NCBI GenBank assembly: GCA_963971535.1
Contig: OZ020585.1
Span: 23,996,236 to 24,060,235, forward strand
Length of the DNA stretch: 64,000 bases
Direction: 5' to 3'
Origin: Notolepis coatsorum
Lineage: Eukaryota; Chordata; Actinopteri; Aulopiformes; Paralepididae
Made by a program: the position numbers and the translations under genes
Shown: positions 53,665 to 64,000 of the stretch, in pieces
Layout of the letters: each line of letters starts with the position of its first letter
How positions within the stretch are numbered: the first letter of the stretch is position 1
The notes under the pieces: model-generated
Seen by the model: the letters and a program-made list of their open reading frames with translations, nothing else
Database searches by the model: none
What the model was told of the DNA's origin: nothing

Positions 53665-55487
53665 TGTAGCAGTCTGGAAAATATGGTATATTATTCAGAA
53701 CTGCTGACTGTGTTTATATCCCTTTTTGTACACAAAGACATTCTAACTAGTGTCATTGATTCACACGAACAATGACACAAAACTCCCCGTCCAAAGAGCA
53801 TGTGAATACGGATCATAAATGACAGTATTGATTCATATTTTACAGTGCGTCTCCCCTTGTGACTGGCAGGCGGGACCAGCAGGGGGCAGTAGCAGGCAGA
53901 GAGTGGCGGAGAGAGCTGAGAGATGATAAAGGGAGGAGCCGAGCGGAAGTCGCTCTCTTCGGCAGTGAACTTGACAACGAGAAGTCACGTCTAACGGGGG
54001 GGCTCTGGATAGCCCCGTTGCTGACTTTATGCCGGAGTGCCCCGTGGAACAGTGACGGGTGATAGGAAGTACTGGCTAGTGGATACGATATCCTAGCAGT
54101 ACCAGTGTTATGATATTATGAACATTAAGTGCAGAGTCAGGCACTAAGAGTCGAGTTATACCTAGTTACAGTGAGCGGTATAGGTAGCGTGCGGCTAAGG
54201 ATCACAGTAGCATTGCTCGTGTTATACCTAGTTACAGTGACGGTATAGTCTGCGTGCCAGAGACGTACGGGACATCCAAGCAGTCTGCCCGGGCGTCAAC
54301 AGCTGTCTGCACCGGAGAGCAGCAGCACACCTGCTCCAGGCTGCCTGCAGGACACGGGGAGTTCTTTACCACCAGCAGAGTTCGCCCAGCACCAGCTCAG
54401 CCAGCACTGCCTCTCTGCTATAGCTCCGCCTGCTAGCACCTGCGGCGCGAGTGTTCGACGCCATCTTGCCACCAGGACGGTGGTGGAGCGGCGCAGCCGC
54501 CATTTTGGTAGAGTAAACATTAGGGCTTCGGCGCCCAGGATCTATTGCACCTTACACAGTGTGGAGCGGCCTGCGGGTGAAGTTAACATTGCTAACTGCA
54601 GACCCCAAACATTACATTACATGCCGGCATTAGCATAGGGCTTTTGTTTTGGTAATTGTGGGCCCACACTTTGGTTTTATTTCCTTTTCTTTGAGCGTGA
54701 TACAATGTGTGTGTATTAATATTTTCCCATTCAATTAACCCTTCCCTGGGGGGGGAAGTTACAGACCTGGTGCATTATAATTAAAGCCTTTTGAGGTATT
54801 ATTCTGGCCGTATAATTAAAGCCTGTTGAGGTATTATACAGGGTGAAGACCCAGACGTGGGTGATGAGTCAAACACAGTGAAGTATATTATCCCGGATAG
54901 TAACCCAGAGGTGGGTGCATAATATACGTGTTTATGAGGTATTGAGTTGAACAGCAGGGGCTATAGTAGGACTTCAGCCCAATTGGCCAGTAGTATTAAA
55001 TAATTGTAACTGAACAGTACAATTAACATAAAGACTTGAATGGGGTTCTGTGTGCGTGTCCATTCCTGTGCCCTGCATTAACTCTTTTGGTGTGGGTAAC
55101 GTATATATATGGTTAACCCCTTCCTACCCAACTCTCCCCTTTTCATTGTCAGGTTTCTAGGGTCATTGAGGGAGGGTACTGCTTGCGGGGGGAACTCAGA
55201 GTATTTGATTACAATTCAGTCACGAGGTGTGGGAGGGTCTAAGGAGCGACTGGGAGGAGTGGGAGCGTGTTGGGGAGTACTGCTGACCGCCCTGCGATAG
55301 GGAAGGAAGACCAGAGTACCAGACCAGGTTGGTAAATCCCGGGCCCCATCCACTCACACTACCAGCCTCCAGTCGACGCCCCAGGCCCAAAGACGAGGGT
55401 GCAGCCAGACAGAGTTCTGCTGTGTCCAGCTACCTCCTGACTGCCAGCAACCGTTCCCACGAAGCAGGGATAATCCACCCTGCTACA
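53665..55487 (+). repeat. Left LTR of the Gypsy-type element
   Basis: 1,823 bp, begins TGTAGCAGTCTGG and ends CCACCCTGCTACA, with TGTAGCAG/CTGCTACA as an 8-bp inverted terminal pair. Contains a GGAGCGGCGCAGCCGCCATTTTGG-like stretch near 54485-54510 and GTATATATATGG near 55100. Short frames in it occur twice because the other LTR repeats them. Confidence 0.93.
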
Positions 55488-55555
55488 TTTGGCGTCACGA
55501 ACAGGATCAACATCCTAACTTACTCCCTTGACCGAGACCCGTAGAGAGACCCACG

Positions 55556-57949
55556 ATGTCAAAGAAGGAGACCGCCACCGCGCAAGAGATGGCGGCGAAG
55601 TTTGAGCAACTGCAGGAGCAGTGTCAGACTCAGGCGGCACTGCTAAAGCAGCAAGCCGCAGCGATGAAGGAGTTGACTGACCAGGCCCTCCACACTCAGG
55701 TGGCCCTACAGGAGCTACGAGAGGGCCAGGCCGCCGCCACCTTGATACAGAAAGGGGAGACCCACGTCGCGCAGGAGAGGGAGGCAGAGTTAGAGCAGCT
55801 GCAGGAGCAGTGTGAGACTCAGGCGACACTACTGACGCAGCAAGCCGAAGCGATCAAGGAGTTGATCAACAAGGCACTCCTAGAGAAGCGCTACACTGAG
55901 GCGGCCCTAAAGGTGCAACGAGACGGCGAGGACGCCGCCGCCGAGGTAAAGAAAGAGGAGGCCGAACGCATGGAGAGCCTGACCGCACAGGTGGAGCTGT
56001 TGGCGAACAGAACCCACACACACGCGGGCCTCCTGGACCGACAGGCGCTGGTGCTGGAACAGACCCAGCACGAACAGCGGGAGCAGGCCGGACGCCGAGC
56101 TCCGCTTGCCTTGGCACCGGCCGGGATCCAACAGCTCCCTCCAGCGCCCCTCCCGGTGGTGTACGTCCAACGAGAGCGGAAGTGCAGCGAATTTGGAGGT
56201 GAACAAGAGATGGGGGAACTGCCTGTGGAGGACTGGATCCAGGCGATGAGGACCCACCTCCGGGCCAGTCGAGTGCCCGCGGAGGAACAAGCGGAGGTCG
56301 TACAGCTACACCTCAAAGGCGAGGCGAAGCAGACGGTACGCTTCCTGACGGGGGAAACCGCCCCCGACACGGAAGCCTTGTTCAAGATACTCCAAGAAAC
56401 CTATGGGGACAAGGTCCTGGTCAGCATTCGGCTGGGGGAGTTCTTCGATCGAAGACAGGCCGCCAGCGAGACCACACGCCAGTTCGCCTATGACCTGCAG
56501 GAGAGGGTCCGTCGCCTACGACGTCGGGCGCCTACGCTGGTCGGCGATGCCACCGCCCTGCTGCAGGAGCGGTTTGTGGTGGGCCTCAGAGACGAGGCCC
56601 TGAGGAGAGAAATGCGGAAGTACATGAGGGAGGACGGTACACGGCCGTTTCCTCAGGTACTGCAGGCGGCGATAGACTGGTCCGAAGAGGAGATGGTCCT
56701 GCCCCCCACAAGGGGTGCCGACAGGGGCATGATACGCGGCGTCGTCGTGAAAAGACACGAGCCACCTCTGGACATAGCCGTGCTACAGGAGTCCATCCGA
56801 CAGCTCTTCGCCGGCCAAGAGCGGTTGGGCGCGCGCATGGAACAGCTCTTCCAGGCGTTTCAACAGGAGCGAGACACACCCCAGAGAGGCTTCGCCGGAA
56901 GCCGACGGAGGAGAGACATGCCCTCTACCCCGCGCAGACTACCCCGCCGGAGTGAGGATGGGAGACTGATCTGCTACAACTGTCAACAGCCCGGTCATAT
57001 CGGCCGCGAGTGCCCCCGCGCGATGGAAGAATCACGCCGGGCGGAAGTACCGGGCGGTGAGGTCCCTCTCCCACCAGTACAGGACGCCACCCACACAGCA
57101 GCAGGCGGGTCGCCCGACCGGGCGACCGCCAGACCATGGTCTGGAGGGGGAGGTGTGGGGGTGTGCCGTAGAATTCGATACCACTGCGGCCGGCCAGACG
57201 AAAGCGCTGGCGCCCGGCTGCGCATCCCGATGCGGTCAGAACCGGAGTCTGTACCCAAGAGACAGAACAGGTCAAAAGGAGGTCAAGGGGGCGAGGACGG
57301 CCCGGACCAGGGGCCTCGTCGGCGCCGCTACCGCCGCAACTTCAACTACCGCTGCAGACGCTCGCCGGCCGGCGACCAGCCGGGCCCCGAGAGCGGCGAT
57401 GGAAACGTCAAGAGGACGTCAGTGTTCACGGTTCGTCCCGAAAGAGGGGGCCCCGAAAGGACCGTGCAGAGAGATCGGAGCAAGATCTGCCCCTTCCCGG
57501 CCTCCGACCCGGAAGAGCGGACGAGAGCTTCCCGAAGGAGCCCGATGAGAGCGCAGAGCTCATCCGAAGCAGACGTGGGGGGTGCCTTCGTTTACCCTCG
57601 TGAACCGCACCCTAGGGCGTGTAGCAGCAGCGCCGCTACAACAGCAGCTGAAGCAGCGCCGAACGAGGGAGGAGAGGTAGAGTTGGTCCCCTCAGGCGAG
57701 GGCGGCGAAGACGACGGAGACGGGGGCGAGGAGGGCGCTGTGAGCGGCCCCTCAGAGGCCTCGGAGGCCGAAGCCGTGGCCGAGGACCCGCCAACAGAGA
57801 CGGAGGAATCTGACACGGAGTTAGACTGGTGGGGGGTTAAGCAAACCCGGGCCCAGCTGAATGACAGAGGTGAGCCACTCGCTCGGTGTTTCCAAGACCA
57901 TGTGCGAAGGTGTGTGGGAACGAGACGAGTGGTGCACCTGTATGTCTAA
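55556..57949 (+). CDS. Gag of the Gypsy-type element (fossil copy)
   Basis: A 797-codon open frame starting 68 bases after the left LTR. Parts in order: an Ala/Gln/Glu-rich coiled-coil region (residues about 1-190), and a capsid-like region of the retrotransposon Gag type (about 220-390; VEDWIQAMRTHLRAS, GEFFDRRQAASETTRQFAYD). An Arg-rich linker follows, then one CCHC zinc knuckle CYNCQQPGHIGREC (473-486). The remainder is Arg/Pro/Glu-rich and resembles no domain I know. In the cell such a protein assembles particles around element RNA. No protease, RT or integrase domain follows as a complete unit. Confidence 0.85.
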   Translation: MSKKETATAQEMAAKFEQLQEQCQTQAALLKQQAAAMKELTDQALHTQVALQELREGQAAATLIQKGETHVAQEREAELEQLQEQCETQATLLTQQAEAIKELINKALLEKRYTEAALKVQRDGEDAAAEVKKEEAERMESLTAQVELLANRTHTHAGLLDRQALVLEQTQHEQREQAGRRAPLALAPAGIQQLPPAPLPVVYVQRERKCSEFGGEQEMGELPVEDWIQAMRTHLRASRVPAEEQAEVVQLHLKGEAKQTVRFLTGETAPDTEALFKILQETYGDKVLVSIRLGEFFDRRQAASETTRQFAYDLQERVRRLRRRAPTLVGDATALLQERFVVGLRDEALRREMRKYMREDGTRPFPQVLQAAIDWSEEEMVLPPTRGADRGMIRGVVVKRHEPPLDIAVLQESIRQLFAGQERLGARMEQLFQAFQQERDTPQRGFAGSRRRRDMPSTPRRLPRRSEDGRLICYNCQQPGHIGRECPRAMEESRRAEVPGGEVPLPPVQDATHTAAGGSPDRATARPWSGGGGVGVCRRIRYHCGRPDESAGARLRIPMRSEPESVPKRQNRSKGGQGGEDGPDQGPRRRRYRRNFNYRCRRSPAGDQPGPESGDGNVKRTSVFTVRPERGGPERTVQRDRSKICPFPASDPEERTRASRRSPMRAQSSSEADVGGAFVYPREPHPRACSSSAATTAAEAAPNEGGEVELVPSGEGGEDDGDGGEEGAVSGPSEASEAEAVAEDPPTETEESDTELDWWGVKQTRAQLNDRGEPLARCFQDHVRRCVGTRRVVHLYV

Positions 57950-58211
57950 GGGAATATGGCACAGAATCAGACGCAGGGGGGGTTGAACGAACCCGGCCCC
58001 AGAGGAGCACCAGAGGTCGGCTACCCGCTCGGTATCGCCAGGACTACGTGCTCAGGAGTGTGTCCAACTCCGGAGGGAGTGTGTAAAACTGTTGGCATAA
58101 TGCGTAATTGTCAACCGATGTGTGAAACTGTTGGTCTCAGGACCGTTGTCATACATGTGTGGTTTTGTTGTTAACTTGCAGAGGACTTAGCAAGTTCAAA
58201 GTGGGGGGAAA

Positions 58212-60035
58212 TGTAGCAGTCTGGAAAATATGGTATATTATTCAGAACTGCTGACTGTGTTTATATCCCTTTTTGTACACAAAGACATTCTAACTAGTGT
58301 CATTGATTCACACGAACAATGACACAAAACTCCCCGTCCAAAGAGCATGTGAATACGGATCATAAATGACAGTATTGATTCATATTTTACAGTGCGTCTC
58401 CCCTTGTGACTGGCAGGCGGGACCAGCAGGGGGCAGTAGCAGGCAGAGAGTGGCGGAGAGAGCTGAGAGATGATAAAGGGAGGAGCCGAGCGGAAGTCGC
58501 TCTCTTCGGCAGTGAACTTGACAACGAGAAGTCACGTCTAACGGGGGGGCTCTGGATAGCCCCGTTGCTGACTTTATGCCGGAGTGCCCCGTGGAACAGT
58601 GACGGGTGATAGGAAGTACTGGCTAGTGGATACGATATCCTAGCAGTACCAGTGTTATGATATTATGAACATTAAGTGCAGAGTCAGGCACTAAGAGTCG
58701 AGTTATACCTAGTTACAGTGAGCGGTATAGGTAGCGTGCGGCTAAGGATCACAGTAGCATTGCTTGTGTTATACCTAGTTACAGTGACGGTATAGTCTGC
58801 GTGCCAGAGACGTACGGGACATCCAAGCAGTCTGCCCGGGCGTCAACAGCTGTCTGCACCGGAGAGCAGCAGCACACCTGCTCCAGGCTGCCTGCAGGAC
58901 ACGGGGAGTTCTTTACCACCAGCAGAGTTCGCCCAGCACCAGCTCAGCCAGCACTGCCTCTCTGCTATAGCTCCGCCTGCTAGCACCTGCGGCGCGAGTG
59001 TTCGACGCCATCTTGCCACCAGGACGGTGGTGGAGCGGCGCAGCCGCCATTTTGGTAGAGTAAACATTAGGGCTTCGGCGCCCAGGATCTATTGCACCTT
59101 ACACAGTGTGGAGCGGCCTGCGGGTGAAGTTAACGTTGCTAACTGCAGACCCCAAACATTACATTACATGCCGGCATTAGCATAGGGCTTTTGTTTTGGT
59201 AATTGTGGGCCCACACTTTGGTTTTATTTCCTTTTCTTTGAGCGTGATACAATGTGTGTGTATTAATATTTTCCCATTCAATTAACCCTTCCCTGGGGGG
59301 GGGAAGTTACAGACCTGGTGCATTATAATTAAAGCCTTTTGAGGTATTATTCTGGCCGTATAATTAAAGCCTGTTGAGGTATTATACAGGGTGAAGACCC
59401 AGACGTGGGTGATGAGTCAAACACAGTGAAGTATATTATCCCGGATAGTAACCCAGAGGTGGGTGCATAATATACGTGTTTATGAGGTATTGAGTTGAAC
59501 AGCAGGGGCTATAGTAGGACTTCAGCCCAATTGGCCAGTAGTATTAAATAATTGTAACTGAACAGTACAATTAACATAAAGACTTGAATGGGGTTCTGTG
59601 TGCGTGTCCATTCCTGTGCCCTGCATTAACTCTTTTGGTGTGGGTAACGTATATATATGGTTAACCCCTTCCTACCCAACTCTCCCCTTTTCATTGTCAG
59701 GTTTCTAGGGTCATTGAGGGAGGGTACTGCTTGCGGGGGGAACTCAGAGTATTTGATTACAATTCAGTCACGAGGTGTGGGAGGGTCTAAGGAGCGACTG
59801 GGAGGAGTGGGAGCGTGTTGGGGAGTACTGCTGACCGCCCTGCGATAGGGAAGGAAGACCAGAGTACCAGACCAGGTTGGTAAATCCCGGGCCCCATCCA
59901 CTCACACTACCAGCCTCCAGTCGACGCCCCAGGCCCAAAGACGAGGGTGCAGCCAGACAGAGTTCTGCTGTGTCCAGCTACCTCCTGACTGCCAGCAACC
60001 GTTCCCACGAAGCAGGGATAATCCACCCTGCTACA
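58212..60035 (+). repeat. Right LTR of the Gypsy-type element
   Basis: 1,824 bp, the same ends as the left LTR. Near-identity over this length is the main evidence for a recent insertion. Confidence 0.93.
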
Positions 60036-60290
60036 CATATATACCTGTATGTATATTCCATACCTACTCTTATTAGTTAGGCTAGTATGGTTTACTACCC
60101 TATTGTATTCATACTTTGTGCCACCATATAATATATTGTACATACATTAACTTAGAATATTTACTTGTCATATATACTTCACATGTATGCACTTTAATGT
60201 CACTTTGCACTCTGGTTAGATGCCAACTTCATTTTGTTGTATTGTACTTGTGCTGTGCAATGACAATACAATTAATCTAATCTAAGTGCA
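60036..60290 (+). mobile_element. LINE 3' UTR, right part, (ATCTA)n tail
   Basis: CACTTTGCACTCTGGTTAGA, TGTACTTGTGCTGTGCAATG, then ACAATACAATTAATCTAATC TAA is a frequent fish LINE 3' end. It continues 53581-53664 beyond the LTR element. Confidence 0.65.
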
Positions 60291-61657
60291 AGACATAACA
60301 GTCGTAGCTGCTAATTGGACACATTCCCAAAAAGCCTTCCCTCCGGAAACCTGTAAAGCGCTAGGGAAGGTGCCAATTTTTACATGACAGAGTAGTGATT
60401 GGTTGGGAACAGGCTAGGGATATGGGTATTGTTGTAATGACAGCGTCACAAGCAGACAGTGAAAAACCTGTATACGCACGGAGGCTTAAACATTCATAAA
60501 CGGTAGACATTACTGGAACGTATTGAATGATTGATCAGGCATTGGGAGTGCAGCTGTCGTCAGTTTGTGTGGGGAATGACTCTTAGATTATTTCCAAACC
60601 TATGCCCCAGCAGCGTTTTAATCTGCTTTTTGGCCACATTACAGATTTTGTTTCGTCTATGATAGAGATGGATTAAACATAGACTGTGTGCGAGAATTGC
60701 GTATGCGAGCATCAATACATTTAACATTATGGGCCAGTAGGAATCAGTCATTTACATTACCAGCAGGGCAAAAGCAACTCCTTCTCCCAGATGTATTTAT
60801 GCTAAATAATCTCTCCACTTAGATTCAGACAGGGAAAAATAGCACACTATATGCAGCCCAATGCAGTCCGGGTAGTTTGTTATTTTAGTGCATAGCATCT
60901 AGCCAGATGTTAATTGCTCAATCATGTCAAGTGATCTCAAGGGCAGAAGGGATCGACTTGTACAATGAGAACAGAACTGTGATTTTTCCCATACAGAATA
61001 TATAGACTATTATAAACTTGGTGTAAATGGAGCATGAGATGGCATTATATTTGCTGAATCGTTTGCCATCCCATTATTATGACATTAAACTAAAATGCCT
61101 ACGGTAAGTGTTTACGTGCCCGCCTGGTCTAGGGAAACCTGGACCCCCCCCCCCTCTTCCAACTCCCAAGGGATGGTGCTGAACAGCAAACAAAGTAGCA
61201 TTTTATTTTTGTATGCATCAGCTTTAAAGAGAGAGAAGTGCCCAACATAATAAACAAAAAGTACTGATTAACGCCAACTTCCCTAACAAAACCAAATGTC
61301 AAAAGACAAAACTCTAACCTAACTCCAAATACGAGAAACACAAGAAATATGGGTTATAAAAGAATAGAGCTTCTCATTCCTACACTATGCTTACTTTGAT
61401 CTCGGGTGATAATGACCCCCCTCCCCCCCCTTTCATGCATTCATGATGAAACATAATACCTATACATTTGATTTGGAAATAGTAGCGTGTCCAGGCAAGA
61501 AACGCCAACACTTATAGTAGAATACACGTAGCGCCCTATAGCTTTTCAGGAATGATCCCGGATCACTTATATTCACCACGGGATAAGGCGCGAACATATG
61601 CATGAAATAATTATCTCTTTTTTGCATGTTCAACGGAAGAAAGTCACTGTCAAATGA
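60291..61657. other. No gene recognised
   Basis: About 1.4 kb with C runs at 61144-61153 and 61426-61431. A minus-strand frame at 60560-60751 (IYHLYHRRNK-like) has no convincing match. Possibly host DNA or an old DNA transposon. Confidence 0.4.
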
Positions 61658-61659
61658 CC

Positions 61660-61906
61660 AGGGGGGGGGGGGGGGGGGGGGGTACACTGCAGTACACTAC
61701 ATTATTGAACTCATTGAGTGGATTTGTACGCACGGTACACTGTATAGCTGAGTGTGAGTGTGAGTGTGAGTGTGAGTGTGAGTGTGAGTGTGAGTGTGAG
61801 TGTGAGTGTGAGTGTGAGTGTGAGTGTGAGTGTGAGTGAGTGTGAGAGTGAGAGTGAGAGAGAGAGAGAGAGTGAGAGTGTGTGAGAGAGAGAGAGAGAG
61901 AGAGAC
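61660..61906. repeat. G run and (GAGTGT)n / (GA)n array
   Basis: A 22-base G run at 61660-61681, a hexamer array (GTGAGT) of about 16 units at 61751-61848, then GA-rich sequence to 61906. Confidence 0.95.
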
Positions 61907-62199
61907 CAATCATTATCAAATCAACTTTCTAATGGATATTGACCTATATTACATTTCATTAATGTGCACAGGTTTTGATTCATAAATAGTTGCCAAATGG
62001 ATTTTAATTAAAAGCACACTATTTTTGGCAGATTCAGACAAGTAAAAAGAATGATATGGTATATTTTCATAACGGAATAGTTCTTTCTCTAGAATACAGA
62101 CAGAGCGTTGAGTTTATAGTGAATTCCCATAGGCATGCCCGGTGCTGCTGGGACATGCTGGGATTTAGTTTTGTGTTGTCATGTATTTATGTTATCTGT
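61907..62199. other. No gene seen
   Basis: AT-rich, no recognised repeat. It may include the 5' UTR of the LINE that follows. Confidence 0.45.
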
Positions 62200-63540
62200 T
62201 GTGTGTGTGTGGGTGTGTGCTTGAATGTATGTTGCTCTCCTGCTCCCTGCCCTTTATCCACTGTCCCTCCTTGCACAAGATTGTATATCCCGTTTTTTCA
62301 TTTATTTTTTCCTTTAATTCAACTCTGGTATGATGAATACTTCTAAAGGTTTAAATGTTATCCACCTGAATATAAGGAGTCTGTACCCCAAAATTGATCT
62401 ACTGAGAGCTTGGCTTGTCTACAATAATGACAGTGTAATTACTGTGTCTGAGACATGGTTGCATAGTGCAATCTCTGACAATGAGGTTGGACTTGACAAC
62501 TATGTTCTGTACAGACCTGATAGGGGTTCTAGAGGTGGAGGAGTGGCTACATGTGTCAAATCAAACCTGACATCTGAGCTCCTCAGGCCAAGGGTAAACC
62601 CTATACACTTTGAGTGTATTTTCATTAAAAAAAAATTTCATGAAAATAAACAGTTGACCATAGGAAATATTTATAGACCTCCTGATTCCCCCTCTGAATC
62701 TACAAATGATACTGTATATTATCCACCATTAACTCTTTAGATCGTCCAAATGAAATTATTATCTTGGGTGACTTTAACATCAACTGGTAGTGGCTAGATC
62801 GATCATCTAGTAATGTTTGAAACCTATTTGGCAGTATCAACTTAACTCAACTCATAAGTGAGCCTACTAGAGTTGATACTAGATCCAAGTCCCAGCTAGA
62901 TTGGATTCTCGTCTCACATACAGATATAATCTCAAACTCAAAATAGTTTCAGCGACCATTCTATCATCTTCTGCATTTGGAAGATAAAGCTACTGTACCA
63001 TATGTCTACCATCAAAATTGGTAGTGAACTTATAAATCTGTTTAAACAAAGAGATAAGGCTTGGGAAATGCATCGCCTGACAAAGGATTCTGCCGACTTC
63101 AATGCATATAAACAAATACGGAACTTATGTACAACTAAAACAAAAAATGCTAAATCCAACTATTTCAAAGATTGTTTAAGCAATGATTTTAGCAATCCAA
63201 AACAGTTTTGGAAGATAATCAACAGTAGAACTATAAGAAGTCATCTATAAGTCCCACTCATATTAGAATTAATAATGAAGTTGTCAATGATCTCTCATCA
63301 ATTGCACTTGCCTTTAATCAGCACTTTAATTCTGTTTGCAGACAAAAATTGAATGACTCCTCCTACTCTGATGTGCCTCTTAATAACACCAGATGCAACA
63401 GCTCTTTTTCCTTTAGAAGTATTCGTCCGCTTGATGTTCAGAAGGTCATTGATGAATTAAGATTGGGTACTAGCTGTGGTTCAGATGGTATGGAGATCAA
63501 GACTGTCGTATATTTATTTAACCCTTCCACCCCATTTGCA
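62200..63540 (+). mobile_element. Jockey-group LINE, endonuclease to RT start, degraded
   Basis: ATG near 62330, then LNVIHLNIRSLYPKIDLLRA (first catalytic Asn of an APE-type endonuclease), VITVSETWLHSAISDNEVGL (catalytic Glu), YVLYRPDRGSRGGGVATCVK, and TIGNIYRPPDSPS. In another frame, IILGDFNINW (D-x-N), QLDWILVS and, near 63440, LDVQKVIDELRLGTSCGSDG, which leads into the RT domain. Several stops and frame changes break it. The endonuclease would nick target DNA for priming. CR1/L2/Rex1 group by motif. It ends near 63540 at the junction with the next element. Confidence 0.85.
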
Positions 63541-63544
63541 GCAT

Positions 63545-64000
63545 ATTATTAAGGGTCTCTACAGGTGGTCAAGGAAGGGTACTGCCATTTTGGTCTTGGG
63601 GGATTTCAACAGCGCGCGTCTTAAAAAGGTGCTGCCGAATTTCTATCAGCATGTGACCTGTCCCACCAGAGGCGAGAACATATTAGACCATGTATACTCG
63701 CAATTTAAGAATGGGTACAAGTCACAGGCTCTTAGTCCATTCGGTAAAAGCGATCACGCCGCCATTTTTCTTTTGCCTAAGTACAAACAGAGTCTCAAGC
63801 GAACGCCGGTGGTCTCGCGAGAGGTTAAGCGTTGGGCCGTGACGTCAGTGGAGTCACTCCAAGCAGTGCTGGGAAGCACAGAATGGAGTGTATTCCGTGA
63901 TAACACAGCCAATATTAACGAATACACCGAAACGGTGATTGACTATGTCTGTACTCAGGTAGAAGTAATAATCCCCACCACCAAAATTAATATCTACCCA
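63545..64000 (+). mobile_element. Second LINE, endonuclease C-terminal part, open to the window edge
   Basis: A frame open from about 63545 to 64000 without stop. It reads TAILVLGDFNSARLKKVLPN (D-x-N motif), CPTRGENILDHVYSQFKNGY, SPFGKSDHAAIFLLPKYKQS (S-D-H motif), and VSREVKRWAVTSVESLQAVL. This is the end of an APE-type endonuclease and the linker before RT, of a LINE family different from the one just upstream. About 150 intact codons suggest a relatively young copy. It continues beyond the window. No ATG, since the 5' part is missing. Confidence 0.86.

Larger units (their letters stand above)
53665..60035 (+). mobile_element. Young Ty3/Gypsy-type LTR element, gag only
   Basis: A 6.37-kb element with two LTRs of about 1.82 kb, an internal region of 2.7 kb, a primer-site-like stretch (TTTGGCGTCACGAACAGG) after the left LTR, and a purine tract (AAGTGGGGGGAAA) before the right one. 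The 4-bp target duplication is CATA. The LTRs differ at only about three places by eye, so the insertion is very recent. A long gag frame is present and no complete pol, so the copy looks non-autonomous and would depend on other copies. Family call from Gag type, duplication size and layout. Confidence 0.88.

Noticed and set aside
53859-55544. Small frames repeated at 58406-60080
   Set aside because: They lie in the two LTRs of one element and repeat because the LTRs are nearly identical.
57057-57548. 163-codon plus-strand frame
   Set aside because: Overlaps the long gag frame in another phase within GC-rich sequence; a shadow frame.
60560-60751. Harbinger-type transposase remnant
   Set aside because: A vague resemblance only; no catalytic motif or inverted ends could be found.

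Overview
The window reads as vertebrate, almost certainly ray-finned fish, genomic DNA. The evidence is the repeat content. There are L2/CR1-group LINEs with the fish-type tail (TCGCTTTGGATAAAAGC...), several tRNA-headed SINE families, and many hAT elements and hAT MITEs. There are also RTE-type and jockey-group LINEs, DIRS-like and Ty3/Gypsy-type fossils, and long (CA)n, (GA)n and (AAT)n arrays. I could not identify a single host protein-coding gene, rRNA or functional tRNA. Long open frames in the arrays (15.8-16.5, 36.0-36.5, 39.2, 40.2, 42.5, 51.3 and 61.8 kb) are artefacts of repeats.

Layout: 0-5 kb holds an L2-like LINE with a smaller insertion, tandem repeats, the 3' part of a CR1/L2-group LINE (here 'family B') and a 390-bp palindrome. 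5-9 kb holds a DIRS-like Gag fossil (minus strand) and a chimeric stretch with a family B scrap. 10-18 kb has an intact tRNA-derived SINE with an 18-bp target duplication, an (AAT)n array split by 1.33 kb, a 26-bp minisatellite and LINE tails. 20-24 kb has three SINEs, a palindromic repeat and a hAT-type MITE. 24.2-26.4 kb is a 28-bp minisatellite split by a young RTE-type LINE whose frame is still open. 26.8-30.3 kb is a nest: a DNA-repeat host holds a SINE that was itself hit by a solo LTR, a second DNA element, and a further SINE at its edge. 32-34.6 kb has a 5'-truncated L2, a hAT MITE and a SINE sitting in a Gypsy pol fossil.

35.8-39.9 kb is a 4.0-kb hAT element (8-bp duplication CCTACACA) with amplified 12-bp repeats, a transposase first exon and later insertions. 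41.95-49.56 kb is a 7.6-kb hAT (8-bp duplication CGGGAGAG) that landed in the loop of an older palindromic repeat. It carries minus-strand transposase pieces, a family B LINE, foldbacks and tandem arrays. 49.8-52.5 kb has SINEs and another hAT MITE. 53.7-60.0 kb is a very young Ty3/Gypsy-type element with 1.82-kb LTRs, a long gag frame and no complete pol, set into a LINE 3' end. 62.2-64 kb holds two different LINE endonuclease regions placed head to tail.

The elements do not work together as a pathway. What the window records is an order of insertion, readable from target-site duplications. The best candidates for something not yet described are a family of TTCGAA/AACCTTAACC foldbacks seen at three or four places, two perfect short hairpins (30 and 28 bp arms), and a perfect 47-bp inverted repeat 2.26 kb apart. 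None is shown to be a functional system.
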